Source: Arthrobacter sp. 9V (GTDB lineage Bacteria; Actinomycetota; Actinomycetes; Actinomycetales; Micrococcaceae). Taken from it: a DNA stretch of 64,000 bases. Below, in pieces: positions 51,376-61,402 of the stretch. Where the stretch lies: the NCBI RefSeq assembly GCF_902506065.1, contig NZ_LR732912.1, positions 1,751,983-1,815,982 on the forward strand, given 5' to 3'. The position numbers were made by a program, and so were the translations under genes. The notes under the pieces were generated by a model. It ran no database searches and had not been told where the DNA came from. It worked only from the letters and a program-made list of their open reading frames with translations. Position 1 is the first letter of the stretch; every line of letters starts with the position of its first letter.

Positions 51376-51990
51376 GTGTCCGAAGAGAACGTCAACAAGG
51401 CTGAGTTCTGGTTCGACCCCGTCTGCCCGTTCGCGTGGATCACTTCCCGCTGGATCGGCGAAGTGGAACAGGTCCGGGGCATCGAGACCGAATGGCACGT
51501 CATGAGCCTCTCAGTGCTCAACGAAGGCCGCGACCTTCCCGGGAATTACCGGGCCATGATGGATGACAGCTGGGGCCCGGTTCGAGTGATTATCGCAGCC
51601 CAGGAAATCCATGGCAGTAGCTACGTGAAGCCCTTGTATGACGCCATGGGGGAGCAGATCCACCATGAGGGTAACAAGGACCGTGCCTCGGTGATCCAGA
51701 AGGCCCTGGCTGAGACCGGTCTTCCCGCTGAGTTGGCACGATTCGCAGACTCGGACGAATATGATGCCAAGCTGCGCGCCAGTCATGAGGCCGGCATCTC
51801 GTTGGTTGGCCAGGACGTTGGAACTCCCGTGGTGGCCGTCAACGGCACGGCGTTCTTTGGTCCGGTCCTGACTCGTATTCCCCGCGGTGAGGAAGCCGGT
51901 AAGCTCTGGGACGCCACGGTAACTCTGGCAGGCTATCCCCACTTCTTCGAGCTCAAGCGCAGCCGTACCGAAAGCCCCGAATTCAACTAG
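51376..51990 (+). CDS. Mycothiol-dependent nitroreductase, Rv2466c family (DsbA-like fold)
   Basis: A 204-residue thioredoxin-fold protein: the opening AEFWFDPVCPFAWITSRWI places a CPFA motif where thioredoxin-like proteins have CxxC, so there is a single active-site Cys. EWHVMSLSVLNEGRDLP, DVGTPVVAVNGTAFFGPVLTRIP and LWDATVTLAGYPHFFELKR match the Rv2466c family, which uses mycothiol. Rv2466c lies in the same neighbourhood in M. tuberculosis. The GTG follows AGAGGAG. It is single, after clpX. Confidence 0.92.
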   Translation: MSEENVNKAEFWFDPVCPFAWITSRWIGEVEQVRGIETEWHVMSLSVLNEGRDLPGNYRAMMDDSWGPVRVIIAAQEIHGSSYVKPLYDAMGEQIHHEGNKDRASVIQKALAETGLPAELARFADSDEYDAKLRASHEAGISLVGQDVGTPVVAVNGTAFFGPVLTRIPRGEEAGKLWDATVTLAGYPHFFELKRSRTESPEFN

Positions 51991-52015
51991 TCCCCGAATT
52001 CATTTGGCGGAACCT

Positions 52016-52891
52016 TTACTTGAGGAACCGTGAGGTACGCCGATCGGCCAGGATCTTCCCATTGGTCTGGCACGTGGCGCAGTACTGAAGTGAGGTGTCC
52101 GCAAAGGACACCTCACGGACGGTATCCCCGCACACCGGGCAGGGCTGGCCGGTTCTGGCATGGACTCGGAAGTTACTGCGCTTTGTGTCTTTGAGCTCGC
52201 TGGAGGGTTTGCCGGCTGCTGCGTTAACGGCGCCCACAAGGACTTCCTGCATGGCTTGATAAAGCCGCGCCACCGTTGCCTGATCCAGGGACTTGGCGCT
52301 GGCAAAGGGTGAAATCCTGGCGGCGTGGAGAATCTCATCACTGTAAGCGTTGCCGATTCCGGCGATCACGCTCTGGCTGCGCAGGAGTCCTTTGATTTGC
52401 TGCGAGCTTGACCCAACGATGGCCGCCAAGGCATCCAGATCAAAATCGGGGCTGAGGGGCTCCGGTCCCAGCGTGGCTATGCCCGGTACGTCCTGAGGAT
52501 CTTTAACCACGTAGATGGCCAGGCTCTTCTTGGTTCCCGCTTCGGTCAAGTCAACGCCGATGTGCGCGTCGTCGGCAGGCCGGTGGAGCAAGAGCCGTGC
52601 TGAGATGTTGCTTTTACCCATGCGCAACCCGGCAGAGGATGGGTGTTCGGTGTACCTGACCCAGCCGGCTTTGGCTAGATGGAACACAAAGAACAGGCCG
52701 TCAGCATCGAGGCATACGAACTTGCCGATGCGCTGTGCACCAAGAATGGTCCTGCCTTCAAGTGCCGTGAAGGGCGGGTCCGCCGTCTTGAGTGCCGAGA
52801 AGGAGTTGATGCGGACCTCAGTCAGCACGGCTCCACGGAGTTGGGTATCCAGGTACATGCACAGGCCGTGCACTTCGGGCAGTTCCGGCAT
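52016..52891 (-). CDS. Fpg/Nei-family DNA glycosylase, Fpg-like
   Basis: A 291-residue glycosylase opening PELPEVHGLCMYLDTQL (catalytic Pro-Glu), with helix-two-turn-helix SVIAGIGNAYSDEILHAARI and a zinc finger CPVCGDTVREVSFADTSLQY then CATC. PELPEV indicates the formamidopyrimidine branch, but the protein is distant from the main MutM, so it is probably one of the paralogues actinobacteria carry. It is the second family member in the window after nei. Confidence 0.9.
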   Translation of the reverse strand: MPELPEVHGLCMYLDTQLRGAVLTEVRINSFSALKTADPPFTALEGRTILGAQRIGKFVCLDADGLFFVFHLAKAGWVRYTEHPSSAGLRMGKSNISARLLLHRPADDAHIGVDLTEAGTKKSLAIYVVKDPQDVPGIATLGPEPLSPDFDLDALAAIVGSSSQQIKGLLRSQSVIAGIGNAYSDEILHAARISPFASAKSLDQATVARLYQAMQEVLVGAVNAAAGKPSSELKDTKRSNFRVHARTGQPCPVCGDTVREVSFADTSLQYCATCQTNGKILADRRTSRFLK

Positions 52892-52929
52892 GGTCAATAC
52901 TCTGCCATAGGTGGCCATCCCGTGGCAGG

Positions 52930-52951
52930 AGAACTACAGGTTTGTAGTTCT
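52930..52951. promoter_or_regulatory. 22-bp perfect palindrome upstream of the Fpg-like gene
   Basis: Nine-base arms AGAACTACA / TGTAGTTCT around GGTT, about 40 bp before the ATG of the Fpg-like gene. It could be an operator or an RNA hairpin. The TACA-N4-TGTA core recalls dyad sites of BlaI/CopY-type repressors, but no such regulator is in the window. Confidence 0.5.
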
Positions 52952-53160
52952 TTCCGAGGCCTTGTGAATCGTCTCCAACGGGACAACAATGGGTTTACCC
53001 ACTTCGAAAGAAGAGGGACACGGAAACCAAAGATTCAGTGATTGCAACCAACGCAGCCTCTGGCGAAGTTGGAAGCAACCTACCAGTGATGAGGTAGGAA
53101 GACCTGAAATTCCAAGGATTCCGCCAGACTGTCAAGTCATCACCGGACAGCCGAAAAGTC

Positions 53161-53196
53161 GAAGCCCCACCAACGGCAAAACGCTGATGGGGCTTC
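53161..53196 (-). terminator. Intrinsic terminator of valS
   Basis: GAAGCCCCA and TGGGGCTTC pair across an 18-base loop, and on the minus strand GACTTTTC follows. Confidence 0.7.
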
Positions 53197-53233
53197 CCCT
53201 TTGCCCAAAAACTTCTGCCCAATGGGCTGTGGG

Positions 53234-55861
53234 CTACGGCTGTGACGCAGGCAATTCCTCGGCCGGTGCCAGCTCCACATCGCTGACCGTCAGTTCGCCT
53301 TCACCGGACTGGAGGGTGATCTCCTTCGCGTTGGCTGCTGCCTTCAGGTCACCAAGGCCGGCTTTCAACTGGGCTACCAATACTTCGGATGCTGTGATGG
53401 ATGCAGTCAACACCACGGTCCGCTGCTTGACCTTTGCCTCGGACTTGGCCTTTCGGATACCGCTAAGGGCAATGCCCACGGTCCCGAGCATGGTGGTGTC
53501 ACCATCGGTGATCTCCAAAGCTGCGGGCCAGGGGGCACGGTGAACGGATCCTGTCCGCCACCAGCCCCAGACCTCTTCGGTTGCGAAGGGCAGGAACGGC
53601 GCAAACAGGCGCAGGAGCGAGTCCAGCGTGGTGGCCAAAGCGGCCAGGACCGAGGCCTGTTCCGACTCGCCGGCGGCCCCGTACGCGCGGTCCTTGATGA
53701 GCTCCACGTAGTCGTCCGTGAATTGCCAGAAGAACGACTCAGTGATCTGGAGGGCGCGGGCGTAGTCGTAGTTTTCGAACGCCTTGGTGGACTGGGCAAC
53801 AACGTCTGAGAGTTGTGCCAGCAGCGCCCGGTCCAGTGGGTTGGTCAGCACGGACAGGTCAGAGGTCACCACTGAATTCTCGGTGGCACCGAGGTTCAGG
53901 ACGAACTTGGAAGCGTTCAGCAATTTGATGGCCAGGCGGCGGCCGATCTTCATCTGGGCGATCTCGTAGGCCGTGTCAGCACCGAGCTTCGCGGATGCTG
54001 CCCAGTAGCGGACGGCGTCCGAACCGTACTCGTTCAGCACATCCGTGGGTACAACTACGTTGCCCTTTGACTTGGACATCTTCTTGCGGTCCGGGTCAAG
54101 GATCCAGCCTGAAATAGCCGCGTGCTTCCACGGGGCGCTCTTCTGGAGGGCATCCGCCCGAACTGCAGAGGAGAACAGCCACGTGCGGATGATGTCGTGT
54201 CCCTGCGGGCGGAGGTCGAACGGGTAAACCTTGGAGAACAGTTCCTCGTCGCGGCTCCAGCCACCCACAATCTGGGGGGTCAGAGATGACGTGGCCCAAG
54301 TGTCCAGCACGTCGGCGTCACCCGTGAAGCCGTTGGCTCGGTCGCGCTGCGATTCTTCGAAGCCGGGTGCTGCATCCGCGGCAGGATCCACCGGGAGCAT
54401 CTCGTCAGAGGGCAGGATTGGGTTCTCGTAATCCGGGTTGCCTTGGGCGTCCAGCGGGTACCACACGGGGATGGGCACGCCGAAGAAGCGCTGGCGGGAT
54501 ACGAGCCAGTCACCGTTGAGTCCGGCGATCCAGTTCTCATAGCGGGAACGCATGAACGCGGGGTGGAAGGCGATTTCATGGCCACGGGCGATCAGGCGTT
54601 CACGGCGTTGCTCGTCGCGGCCGCCGTTGCGGATGTACCACTGACGGGAAGTGACAACTTCCAAGGGCTTGTCACCCTTTTCGAAGAAGTTCACCGGGTG
54701 GGTGATTTTCTTCGGTTCGCCGTCCAGCAGATCGGCTGCCTTAAGCAGTTCAACTACGGCTTCCTTGGCCGAGAAGGCGGTCTTGCCGGCGATCGCGGCG
54801 TAGGCTTCCTTGCCTGCCTCGGTGGTGATCCACTCCGGGGACTCGGCAATGATGCGGCCGTCGCGGCCCATAATGGCGCGGGTGGGCAGTTGCAGCTCGC
54901 GCCACCATGTGACGTCGGTCAGGTCACCGAAGGTACACACCATTGCAATGCCGGAGCCCTTGTCCGCTTTGGCGAGGGGGTGGGCCTTGACTTCAAGCTC
55001 CACGTCAAAGAGCGGAGACTTCACAGTCTTGCCGAAGAGCGGCTGGTACCGTTCGTCGTCCGGGTTGGCCACCAAAGCCGCGCAGGCCGCGAGCAGTTCC
55101 GGGCGGGTGGTCTCGATGAAGATCTTTTCGCCGTCTTCGGTGAAGAAAGGGTAGCGGTAGTACGCGCCGGCCACTTCGCGGTCCTCAAGCTCAGCCTGGG
55201 CAACAGCGGTACGGAACGTCACATCCCAGAGAGTGGGTGCTTCGGCCATGTAGGCGTCACCGGCAGAGAGGTTCGCGAGGAAGGCACGCTGGGACACCGC
55301 ACGTGAGGTGTCGTCAATGGTGCGGTAGGTCAGATCCCAGTCCACGGACAAGCCAAGGGTCTGGAACAGGTTTTCGAAGACCTTCTCGTCCTCAACAGCG
55401 AGTTCTTCACACAGTTCGATGAAGTTCTGGCGCGAAACGACGTCGAAATCGCGCTGGTTCTTTGCCGGCTGTGCCGGGGGCGTGTAGTCGGCCTTGTAAG
55501 GGATGGCGGGATCGCAACGCACACCGTAGTAGTTCTGGACACGGCGCTCGGTGGGCAAGCCGTTGTCATCCCATCCCATGGGGTAGAAGACGTTCTTGCC
55601 GGTCATGCGCATGTAACGGGCCTGGACGTCAGTCTGGGTGAAGGAGAACATGTGGCCCACGTGAAGCGAGCCGGAAGCCGTGGGCGGGGGAGTGTCGATC
55701 GAGTAGACCTGCTCCCGGGTGGTGTCCGGGTTGAACTTGTAGGTTCCTTCCTTCAGCCAGCGCTGCGTCAGGGCAGCCTCAAGGCCTTCAAGGGCCGGCT
55801 TGTCGGGAACGTTGATGGGGGCGGTGGCGGGCGTGTCTGTACCCTGCGTTGATTCAGCCAT
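53234..55861 (-). CDS. valS: Valyl-tRNA synthetase
   Basis: The 875-residue class I synthetase charges tRNA-Val. HIGH-type motif GSLHVGHMFSF, the catalytic-core MGWDDNGLPTERRVQNYYGV, the editing (CP1) domain with TTRPELLAACAA, and KMSKS in RKKMSKSKGNVV are all present. The anticodon-binding helical domain follows and a short coiled-coil tail ends the protein. The ATG has no Shine-Dalgarno, and AACAAT lies six bases upstream, suggesting leaderless mRNA. Confidence 0.97.
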   Translation of the reverse strand: MAESTQGTDTPATAPINVPDKPALEGLEAALTQRWLKEGTYKFNPDTTREQVYSIDTPPPTASGSLHVGHMFSFTQTDVQARYMRMTGKNVFYPMGWDDNGLPTERRVQNYYGVRCDPAIPYKADYTPPAQPAKNQRDFDVVSRQNFIELCEELAVEDEKVFENLFQTLGLSVDWDLTYRTIDDTSRAVSQRAFLANLSAGDAYMAEAPTLWDVTFRTAVAQAELEDREVAGAYYRYPFFTEDGEKIFIETTRPELLAACAALVANPDDERYQPLFGKTVKSPLFDVELEVKAHPLAKADKGSGIAMVCTFGDLTDVTWWRELQLPTRAIMGRDGRIIAESPEWITTEAGKEAYAAIAGKTAFSAKEAVVELLKAADLLDGEPKKITHPVNFFEKGDKPLEVVTSRQWYIRNGGRDEQRRERLIARGHEIAFHPAFMRSRYENWIAGLNGDWLVSRQRFFGVPIPVWYPLDAQGNPDYENPILPSDEMLPVDPAADAAPGFEESQRDRANGFTGDADVLDTWATSSLTPQIVGGWSRDEELFSKVYPFDLRPQGHDIIRTWLFSSAVRADALQKSAPWKHAAISGWILDPDRKKMSKSKGNVVVPTDVLNEYGSDAVRYWAASAKLGADTAYEIAQMKIGRRLAIKLLNASKFVLNLGATENSVVTSDLSVLTNPLDRALLAQLSDVVAQSTKAFENYDYARALQITESFFWQFTDDYVELIKDRAYGAAGESEQASVLAALATTLDSLLRLFAPFLPFATEEVWGWWRTGSVHRAPWPAALEITDGDTTMLGTVGIALSGIRKAKSEAKVKQRTVVLTASITASEVLVAQLKAGLGDLKAAANAKEITLQSGEGELTVSDVELAPAEELPASQP

Positions 55862-55921
55862 GGGTCAATTGTTTCATGGCCTGGCGTTACCTCCCGCCCG
55901 TGGGAGGAGCATGCGCCCCGA

Positions 55922-55933
55922 TAAGGTAGTGCC
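55922..55933 (+). promoter_or_regulatory. Leaderless-type promoter of the SDR gene
   Basis: TAAGGT ends six bases before the ATG of the SDR; no Shine-Dalgarno is present. Confidence 0.6.
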
Positions 55934-56725
55934 ATGACTTTGGCAGAGCACAACACACCTTCCGGACACAATGCAGGGAACAACAAGACGGCGGTGGTCA
56001 CCGGTGCCAGCACAGGCATAGGTGAGGCAACGGTGAAGGCTCTGGTTTCTGCAGGTTGGAAGGTTTTTGCCGTGGCGCGCCGGGCCGACCGGCTCGACGC
56101 CTTGGGAGCGGCCACCGGTGCTGTTCCGTTCCGGGCTGACATCACGGCCGACGACGACGTCGCCGCCTTGCTGGCCGCGGTCACCGAAGCCGGAGGTGCT
56201 GACACACTCATCAACATCGCAGGCGGCGCACGGGGTGCAGACACCATCGCGAACGCAGACACCGAAGATTGGGATTGGATGTACCAGGTCAACGTCCTGG
56301 GCACCATGAAAATCACCCGGGCTTTCCTGCCCATGCTCAGGGCAAACGGCGAAGGCACCGTCCTGAACCTGACATCCACCGCAGGGCTTTCCGCCTACGA
56401 AGGCGGGGCGGGCTACAACGCAGCAAAATTTGCCCAGCATGCCATGACCAACGCCCTGCGCCTGGAAGAAGTGGGCAATAACGTCCGCGTCATCGAGGTG
56501 GCTCCCGGACTGGTGCAGACTGAGGAGTTCGCACTGAACCGGCTCGGCGACAAAGACGCGGCGGCTAAGGTCTACGCCGGGGTGGAAAAGCCCCTGACAG
56601 CCGAGGACGTGGCGGGAGTAGTGGCCTACTCGGTCTCCTTGCCGCACCATATTAACCTCGACCAGATTGTGATCCGCCCCGTGGCGCAGGCCGCGAACCA
56701 CAAGCTGGTCCGCAAAGAAGGCTAA
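55934..56725 (+). CDS. SDR family oxidoreductase
   Basis: The 263-residue classical SDR has [16 protein letters not shown], the catalytic Ser in NLTSTAGLSAYEGG, and the Tyr-Lys pair YNAAKFAQHAMTNALRLE. The usual NNAG motif reads NIAGGARGA, with Ile replacing the second Asn. The layout resembles YdfG-type 3-hydroxyacid dehydrogenases using NADP (Arg pair RRAD after the second strand). The stop overlaps the convergent phosphatase-family gene by four bases. Confidence 0.9.
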   Translation: MTLAEHNTPSGHNAGNNKTAVVTGASTGIGEATVKALVSAGWKVFAVARRADRLDALGAATGAVPFRADITADDDVAALLAAVTEAGGADTLINIAGGARGADTIANADTEDWDWMYQVNVLGTMKITRAFLPMLRANGEGTVLNLTSTAGLSAYEGGAGYNAAKFAQHAMTNALRLEEVGNNVRVIEVAPGLVQTEEFALNRLGDKDAAAKVYAGVEKPLTAEDVAGVVAYSVSLPHHINLDQIVIRPVAQAANHKLVRKEG

Positions 56726-57786
56726 CCGGCCGGGACGATCAGAGTGGCCATGATGGCCGCATGGTCGCTGCCGGGAATCTGGTGAACCGAGTAGTCACTG
56801 CTGCCGATACCGGGTGAGGTGACCATGTGGTCCAGCACTATGCCCGGAAGCGGAAGCCCTTCCATAGGCCAGGTGGGTGAGAACCGTGCACCGGAGGCTG
56901 TCCCTACGTCCACGAGCTTCCTGCCATCCTGGACGCCCGCGCGGGCGTCCTGCCGACTCAGGCCAGTGTCCAGCAGCGCCCGGAACTCGGAGTGGTCATA
57001 CGTAGCGTTGTAGTCGCCCATCAGCAACTGATTCCCTGGCCTGGACGCCTGACGGGCTACTTTATCCAGGTCGCTCCGCCACTGACCGATCCGCTCGTCC
57101 ACCGGCGGCAGTGTGTGCACGTTGGTCAGGCTCAGCGTGGACTTGGCGCCGGACGCCGGGTCCGTCAGGAGGACCCGCATGACGTCCATCCGGAACGGGG
57201 TGTCCGGCAAAAGCCCCACGGCCTCAAGCGGAAAGACGGAAAACACAGCGCCGCCGGACGCGTCGTCGTTGGGTTCACTGAGGAGGTTCGGTAGCACCTC
57301 TTCCATGCCGGCGGAGTGCAGGGCATCCTCGAGGCCCTGTGTGTGCTCCTGGATGGTGAGGAGCTGAATCCCGTTTTCGCGGACGAGCCTCACAATGGTC
57401 GCTGCATCCGCCTCCCCGTATTCAGAGTTGAGGCTCATCACCCTCAACTGGACTGCGGGCGTACCGGCAGGTAAGGACTCCGGCTTTCCGGCGTCCAGCG
57501 GGAACAGCCACAACAGCTGAACCGCCAACAGCGCCACGGTGGTGACGATGACCCAAAGCCTTCGCCCCACAACAGCAAGCGCCAGGGCCAGCGCTGCCGG
57601 CAGCACCAACCATGGAGTGAAGGACAGCAGCTGCACCACAATCAAGGGCCATTCCACGGGAATGGCCCGGAACATCGACACCCCGGAAACGGGCAGTGCA
57701 GCAAGCAGCGCCAACACCGACCACACCACCGAAGCGCGGCGTGGCACGGGGCGGGCTTCCATCACGGCCGGTATGGGGTGTGTCAT
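56722..57786 (-). CDS. Endonuclease/exonuclease/phosphatase family membrane protein
   Basis: A 354-residue protein with three N-terminal helices (WSVLALLAALPVSGVSMF, then two more to about residue 95) and an extracytoplasmic EEP domain. Catalytic marks are MSLNSEYG (Asn), IQEHTQ (Glu), LMGDYNATYDH (Asp-Asn) and the final SDHAAIMA (Asp-His). The substrate may be a phospholipid or nucleic acid; not decidable. TAGACT lies seven bases before the ATG, so the mRNA is likely leaderless. It diverges from the ileS T-box. Confidence 0.9.
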   Translation of the reverse strand: MTHPIPAVMEARPVPRRASVVWSVLALLAALPVSGVSMFRAIPVEWPLIVVQLLSFTPWLVLPAALALALAVVGRRLWVIVTTVALLAVQLLWLFPLDAGKPESLPAGTPAVQLRVMSLNSEYGEADAATIVRLVRENGIQLLTIQEHTQGLEDALHSAGMEEVLPNLLSEPNDDASGGAVFSVFPLEAVGLLPDTPFRMDVMRVLLTDPASGAKSTLSLTNVHTLPPVDERIGQWRSDLDKVARQASRPGNQLLMGDYNATYDHSEFRALLDTGLSRQDARAGVQDGRKLVDVGTASGARFSPTWPMEGLPLPGIVLDHMVTSPGIGSSDYSVHQIPGSDHAAIMATLIVPAG

Positions 57787-57869
57787 GGCCTTGAGTCTAT
57801 GCACCACCACACGCACCGGACTCCAACCACAGGATGAACTCGCGGGTAGAGCAGGCGCCGCACTGACGC

Positions 57870-58110
57870 TAGACTTGGGGGAGCAGCTTTGACCCGGCCA
57901 TCACCGGTGAGCTTCCGGAAGAACAGCACTGACCCCTGCAAGGTGGCCTGCGCCCAGTAGAACCGGACGGGTAAGCCCGTCACAGCAGTAATGAGAGGCC
58001 GGAACATCCATTCCGGTAAGTGAGGTGGTACCGCGGTACCTGCGCAGCCGACAGGCAGCACAGAAGCCGTCCTCGCATCCTGACAGTCAACCAGCTATCA
58101 CAGGATATGA
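57870..58110 (+). promoter_or_regulatory. T-box riboswitch (translational type) of ileS, with promoter
   Basis: TAGACT at 57870-57875 is the likely -10, starting RNA at about 57882. The first hairpin, around CCGGCCATCACCGG, presents ATC (57900-57902), an Ile codon, as specifier, fitting the ultrashort Stem I of actinobacterial ileS leaders. Later hairpins include GACGGG/CCCGTC and CCGGAA/TTCCGG. The T-box bulge motif AGGTGGTACCGCG is at 58023-58035. There is no terminator. Instead ATCCTG (58077-58082) can pair with CAGGAT (58101-58106), hiding the Shine-Dalgarno. Uncharged tRNA-Ile binding should open it and raise translation. Confidence 0.9.
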
Positions 58111-58111
58111 G

Positions 58112-61100
58112 ATGACCCACTACCCCAAGGCCTCAGCGTCTTCTTCCGGCACGCACGGCGTGTCCGCTTCCGTGAAGTTCCCGGAAATCGAAGAGCGCAT
58201 CCTCAAATACTGGGATGAAGACGGCACCTTCCAGGCCAGCATCGACCAACGCGATGCGGGCAAGGACGGCAGCAACGAGTTCGTCTTCTACGATGGCCCT
58301 CCCTTCGCCAACGGCCTCCCGCACTACGGCCACCTCCTCACCGGCTACGCCAAGGACCTCGTAGGCCGCTACCAGACCCAACGCGGCAAGCGGGTAGAGC
58401 GGCGCTTCGGCTGGGACACGCACGGCCTCCCAGCCGAACTCGAAGCCATGAAGCAACTGGGCATGACCGACAAGACCCAGATCGAAGCCATGGGCATCGA
58501 CAAATTCAACGACGCCTGCCGCGCCTCCGTGATGAAATACGCCAACGAGTGGAAGGCCTACGTCACGCGCCAGGCCCGCTGGGTGGACTTCGAGAACGAC
58601 TACAAGACCCTCAACGTCGAGTACATGGAATCCGTGCTCTGGGCCTTCAAGCAGCTGCACCAGAAGGGCCTCACCTACAACGGCTACCGCGTCCTCCCGT
58701 ACTGCTGGAAAGACGAAACGCCGCTGTCCAACCATGAACTCCGCATGGACGACGACGTCTACAAGAACCGCCAAGACCAAACAGTCACTGTCACGTTCCC
58801 CATCAAAGCCGGGGACTCCGAACTCTCCAAGGCTCTTGCCGACGTCCAGGCACTCGCATGGACCACGACGCCCTGGACATTGCCCACCAACCTGGCGCTC
58901 GCCGTCGGGCCGGAAATCTCCTATGCCGTCCTGCCTGCAGGACCCAACGGCGTCAAGGCAGCCTCCGCTGAGGCGCCGGTATCGGGCAGCTTCCTGCTGG
59001 CAACTGACCTTGTGGGGTCGTACGCCAAGGACTTGGGTTACGACGACGCCGCTGCCGCGGCTGCCGCTGTTGTGTCCACCCACACGGGCACCGAATTGGC
59101 GGGCCTCGAGTACGAACCGCTCTGGAATGATTTTGCTGATGCCGAGAAATACGGCACGCAGAATGCGTGGCGCTTCCTGGTGGCCGACTACGTCACCACC
59201 ACCGACGGTACGGGCATTGTCCACCAGGCTCCGGCCTACGGTGAGGATGACCAGAAAGTCTGTGAGGACGCCGGTATCCCTGTGGTCCTATCCGTGGACG
59301 AAGGCGCCAGGTTCCTGCCGCTTTTTGCCAACGGCGAGCTTGCCTCGATCGTCGGTCTCCAGGTTTTCGACGCCAACAAGCCCATCACACAGGTGCTCCG
59401 TGCCGACGGACGCCTGGTCCGTCAGGCCAGCTACGAGCACAGCTACCCGCACTGCTGGCGTTGCCGGAACCCTTTGATCTACCGCGCCGTGTCCTCCTGG
59501 TACGTGGAGGTCACCAAGTTCAAGGACCGCATGTCCGAGTTGAACCAGGAGATCAACTGGATCCCGGGCAACGTCAAGGATGGCCAGTTCGGCAAGTGGC
59601 TGGACAATGCCCGCGACTGGTCCATCAGCCGTAACCGCTACTGGGGTTCGCCCATCCCCGTCTGGCAGTCCGACGACCCCGAGTACCCGCGGACCGACGT
59701 CTACGGTTCCCTGGCCGATCTTGAAGCCGACTTTGGCCGGCTCCCCATGAACAATGAAGGACAGGTTGACCTGCACCGGCCGTTCATCGACGAGCTGACC
59801 CGTCCCAACCCGGACGACCCCACAGGCAAGTCCACCATGCGCCGTGTAGAAGACGTTCTTGACGTGTGGTTCGACTCCGGGTCCATGCCGTACGGCCAGG
59901 TTCACTATCCGTTCCAGAACGAGGAATGGTTCGACACCCACAACCCCGCCGACTTCATCGTGGAGTACATCGGACAGACGCGCGGCTGGTTCTACATGTT
60001 GCACATCCTGTCGACGGCGCTGTTTGACCGACCAGCGTTCCGCAATGTGATCAGCCACGGCATCGTGCTGGGCTCAGACGGCCAGAAGATGTCCAAGAGC
60101 CTGCGCAATTACCCGGACGTTTCCGAGGTCCTGGACCGCGACGGCTCCGACGCCATGCGCTGGTTCCTCATGTCCAGCCCCATCCTTCGCGGCGGGAACC
60201 TTGTGGTCACCGAACAGGGCATCCGCGACGGCGTCCGCCAGGTCATCCTGCCGCTGTGGAATGTGTACAGCTTCTTCACGCTCTACACCAATGCTGCCAA
60301 CGGTGGCGCTGGTTATGAGGCGAAGCTGCGCTACGACGGCTACGCCGACACTTTGGATCAGTACCTCCTGGCCAACACCGGGGACCTGGTCCGCACCGTC
60401 ACCGCAAGCCTGGACAGCTACGACATCTCCGGAGCCTGCGATGAACTGCGCAGCTACCTGGACATGCTCACCAACTGGTACGTCCGCCGGAGCAGGCAGC
60501 GTTTCTTCGACGAGAACGTTGACGCCTTCGATGCCCTTTACACGGCCCTCGAAGCAGTGTGCCGCGTCTCTGCCTCCTTGCTGCCGCTGGTTACCGAAGA
60601 GATCTGGCGGGGGCTCACGGGTGGCCGTTCGGTCCACCTGGCTGACTGGCCTGACGCTTCGCTGTTCCCGTCCAATCCCGGGCTGGTTGAAGCAATGGAC
60701 CGTGTACAGCAGATCTGCTCCACCGGCTCCAGCCTGCGGAAAGCTGCGAACCTGCGCGTCCGCTTGCCCTTGCAGGAACTGACTGTGGTGGCACCTGGTG
60801 CGGACGCGCTGGAAGGCTTTGCCGCCGTCGTCGCCGATGAACTGAACCTGCGTTCGGTCCGCCTGCTGGACGCAGCGACCGCCTCGCCTGAAGAGTTCGG
60901 GATCGAGCAGAAGCTGGTGGTCAACGCGCGTGCCGCGGGTCCGCGCCTGGGCAAGAACGTGCAGCAGGCCATCAAGGGTTCAAAGTCCGGCGACTGGTCT
61001 GTCAGCGACTCTGGCGTTGTAGTGGCTGGCGGCCTGGAGCTTGAGCCGCAGGAATACACGCTGGAGACAGTGGTGGCGGAAACGGCCGACGGCGGCAGCT

Positions 61101-61399
61101 CGGCTGTTGCTGTTCTGCCCGGCGGAGGTTTTGTGGTCCTGAACACGGAGGTCACTCCGGAACTTGCTGCCGAGGGGCTGGCCCGCGACATGGTTCGCGC
61201 TATCCAGCAGGCGCGCAAGGACGCCGGACTGAAAGTGAGCGACCGCATCCGTACATCCGTAGAGGCCGCTCAGGACGTCGTTGACGCCTTGGAAGCCAAC
61301 GCGGAGCTCGTCAAGACCGAAACGTTGACCTTGGAACTGGAGGTTCTGCTGGCAAGCGTTGAAGAACCCCAGGTCAGGGTTGCAAAGGCAGGGGCCTGA
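58112..61399 (+). CDS. ileS: Isoleucyl-tRNA synthetase
   Basis: The resident, complete 1095-residue class I enzyme. HIGH-type motif [13 protein letters not shown], the core [22 protein letters not shown]1 editing domain with [17 protein letters not shown], and KMSKS in [14 protein letters not shown] are intact. The C-terminal part is the long eukaryote-like (IleRS2-type) form without the bacterial zinc finger; that form is often less sensitive to mupirocin. The ATG at 58112 follows CAGGA, which the T-box leader can hide. Followed after three bases by folC. Confidence 0.97.
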   Translation: MTHYPKASASSSGTHGVSASVKFPEIEERILKYWDEDGTFQASIDQRDAGKDGSNEFVFYDGPPFANGLPHYGHLLTGYAKDLVGRYQTQRGKRVERRFGWDTHGLPAELEAMKQLGMTDKTQIEAMGIDKFNDACRASVMKYANEWKAYVTRQARWVDFENDYKTLNVEYMESVLWAFKQLHQKGLTYNGYRVLPYCWKDETPLSNHELRMDDDVYKNRQDQTVTVTFPIKAGDSELSKALADVQALAWTTTPWTLPTNLALAVGPEISYAVLPAGPNGVKAASAEAPVSGSFLLATDLVGSYAKDLGYDDAAAAAAAVVSTHTGTELAGLEYEPLWNDFADAEKYGTQNAWRFLVADYVTTTDGTGIVHQAPAYGEDDQKVCEDAGIPVVLSVDEGARFLPLFANGELASIVGLQVFDANKPITQVLRADGRLVRQASYEHSYPHCWRCRNPLIYRAVSSWYVEVTKFKDRMSELNQEINWIPGNVKDGQFGKWLDNARDWSISRNRYWGSPIPVWQSDDPEYPRTDVYGSLADLEADFGRLPMNNEGQVDLHRPFIDELTRPNPDDPTGKSTMRRVEDVLDVWFDSGSMPYGQVHYPFQNEEWFDTHNPADFIVEYIGQTRGWFYMLHILSTALFDRPAFRNVISHGIVLGSDGQKMSKSLRNYPDVSEVLDRDGSDAMRWFLMSSPILRGGNLVVTEQGIRDGVRQVILPLWNVYSFFTLYTNAANGGAGYEAKLRYDGYADTLDQYLLANTGDLVRTVTASLDSYDISGACDELRSYLDMLTNWYVRRSRQRFFDENVDAFDALYTALEAVCRVSASLLPLVTEEIWRGLTGGRSVHLADWPDASLFPSNPGLVEAMDRVQQICSTGSSLRKAANLRVRLPLQELTVVAPGADALEGFAAVVADELNLRSVRLLDAATASPEEFGIEQKLVVNARAAGPRLGKNVQQAIKGSKSGDWSVSDSGVVVAGGLELEPQEYTLETVVAETADGGSSAVAVLPGGGFVVLNTEVTPELAAEGLARDMVRAIQQARKDAGLKVSDRIRTSVEAAQDVVDALEANAELVKTETLTLELEVLLASVEEPQVRVAKAGA

Positions 61400-61402
61400 T
61401 CC

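Larger units (their letters stand above)
52892..53233. other. Intergenic region with palindrome, no gene seen
   Basis: About 340 bases between the divergently oriented 5' end of the Fpg-like gene and the 3' end of valS. It contains a perfect palindrome at 52930-52951 (AGAACTACA-N4-TGTAGTTCT), a weaker one at about 53078-53098 (CCTACC/GGTAGG), and the valS terminator. I see no convincing reading frame or known RNA in the middle 200 bases, although a small RNA cannot be excluded. Confidence 0.6.
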
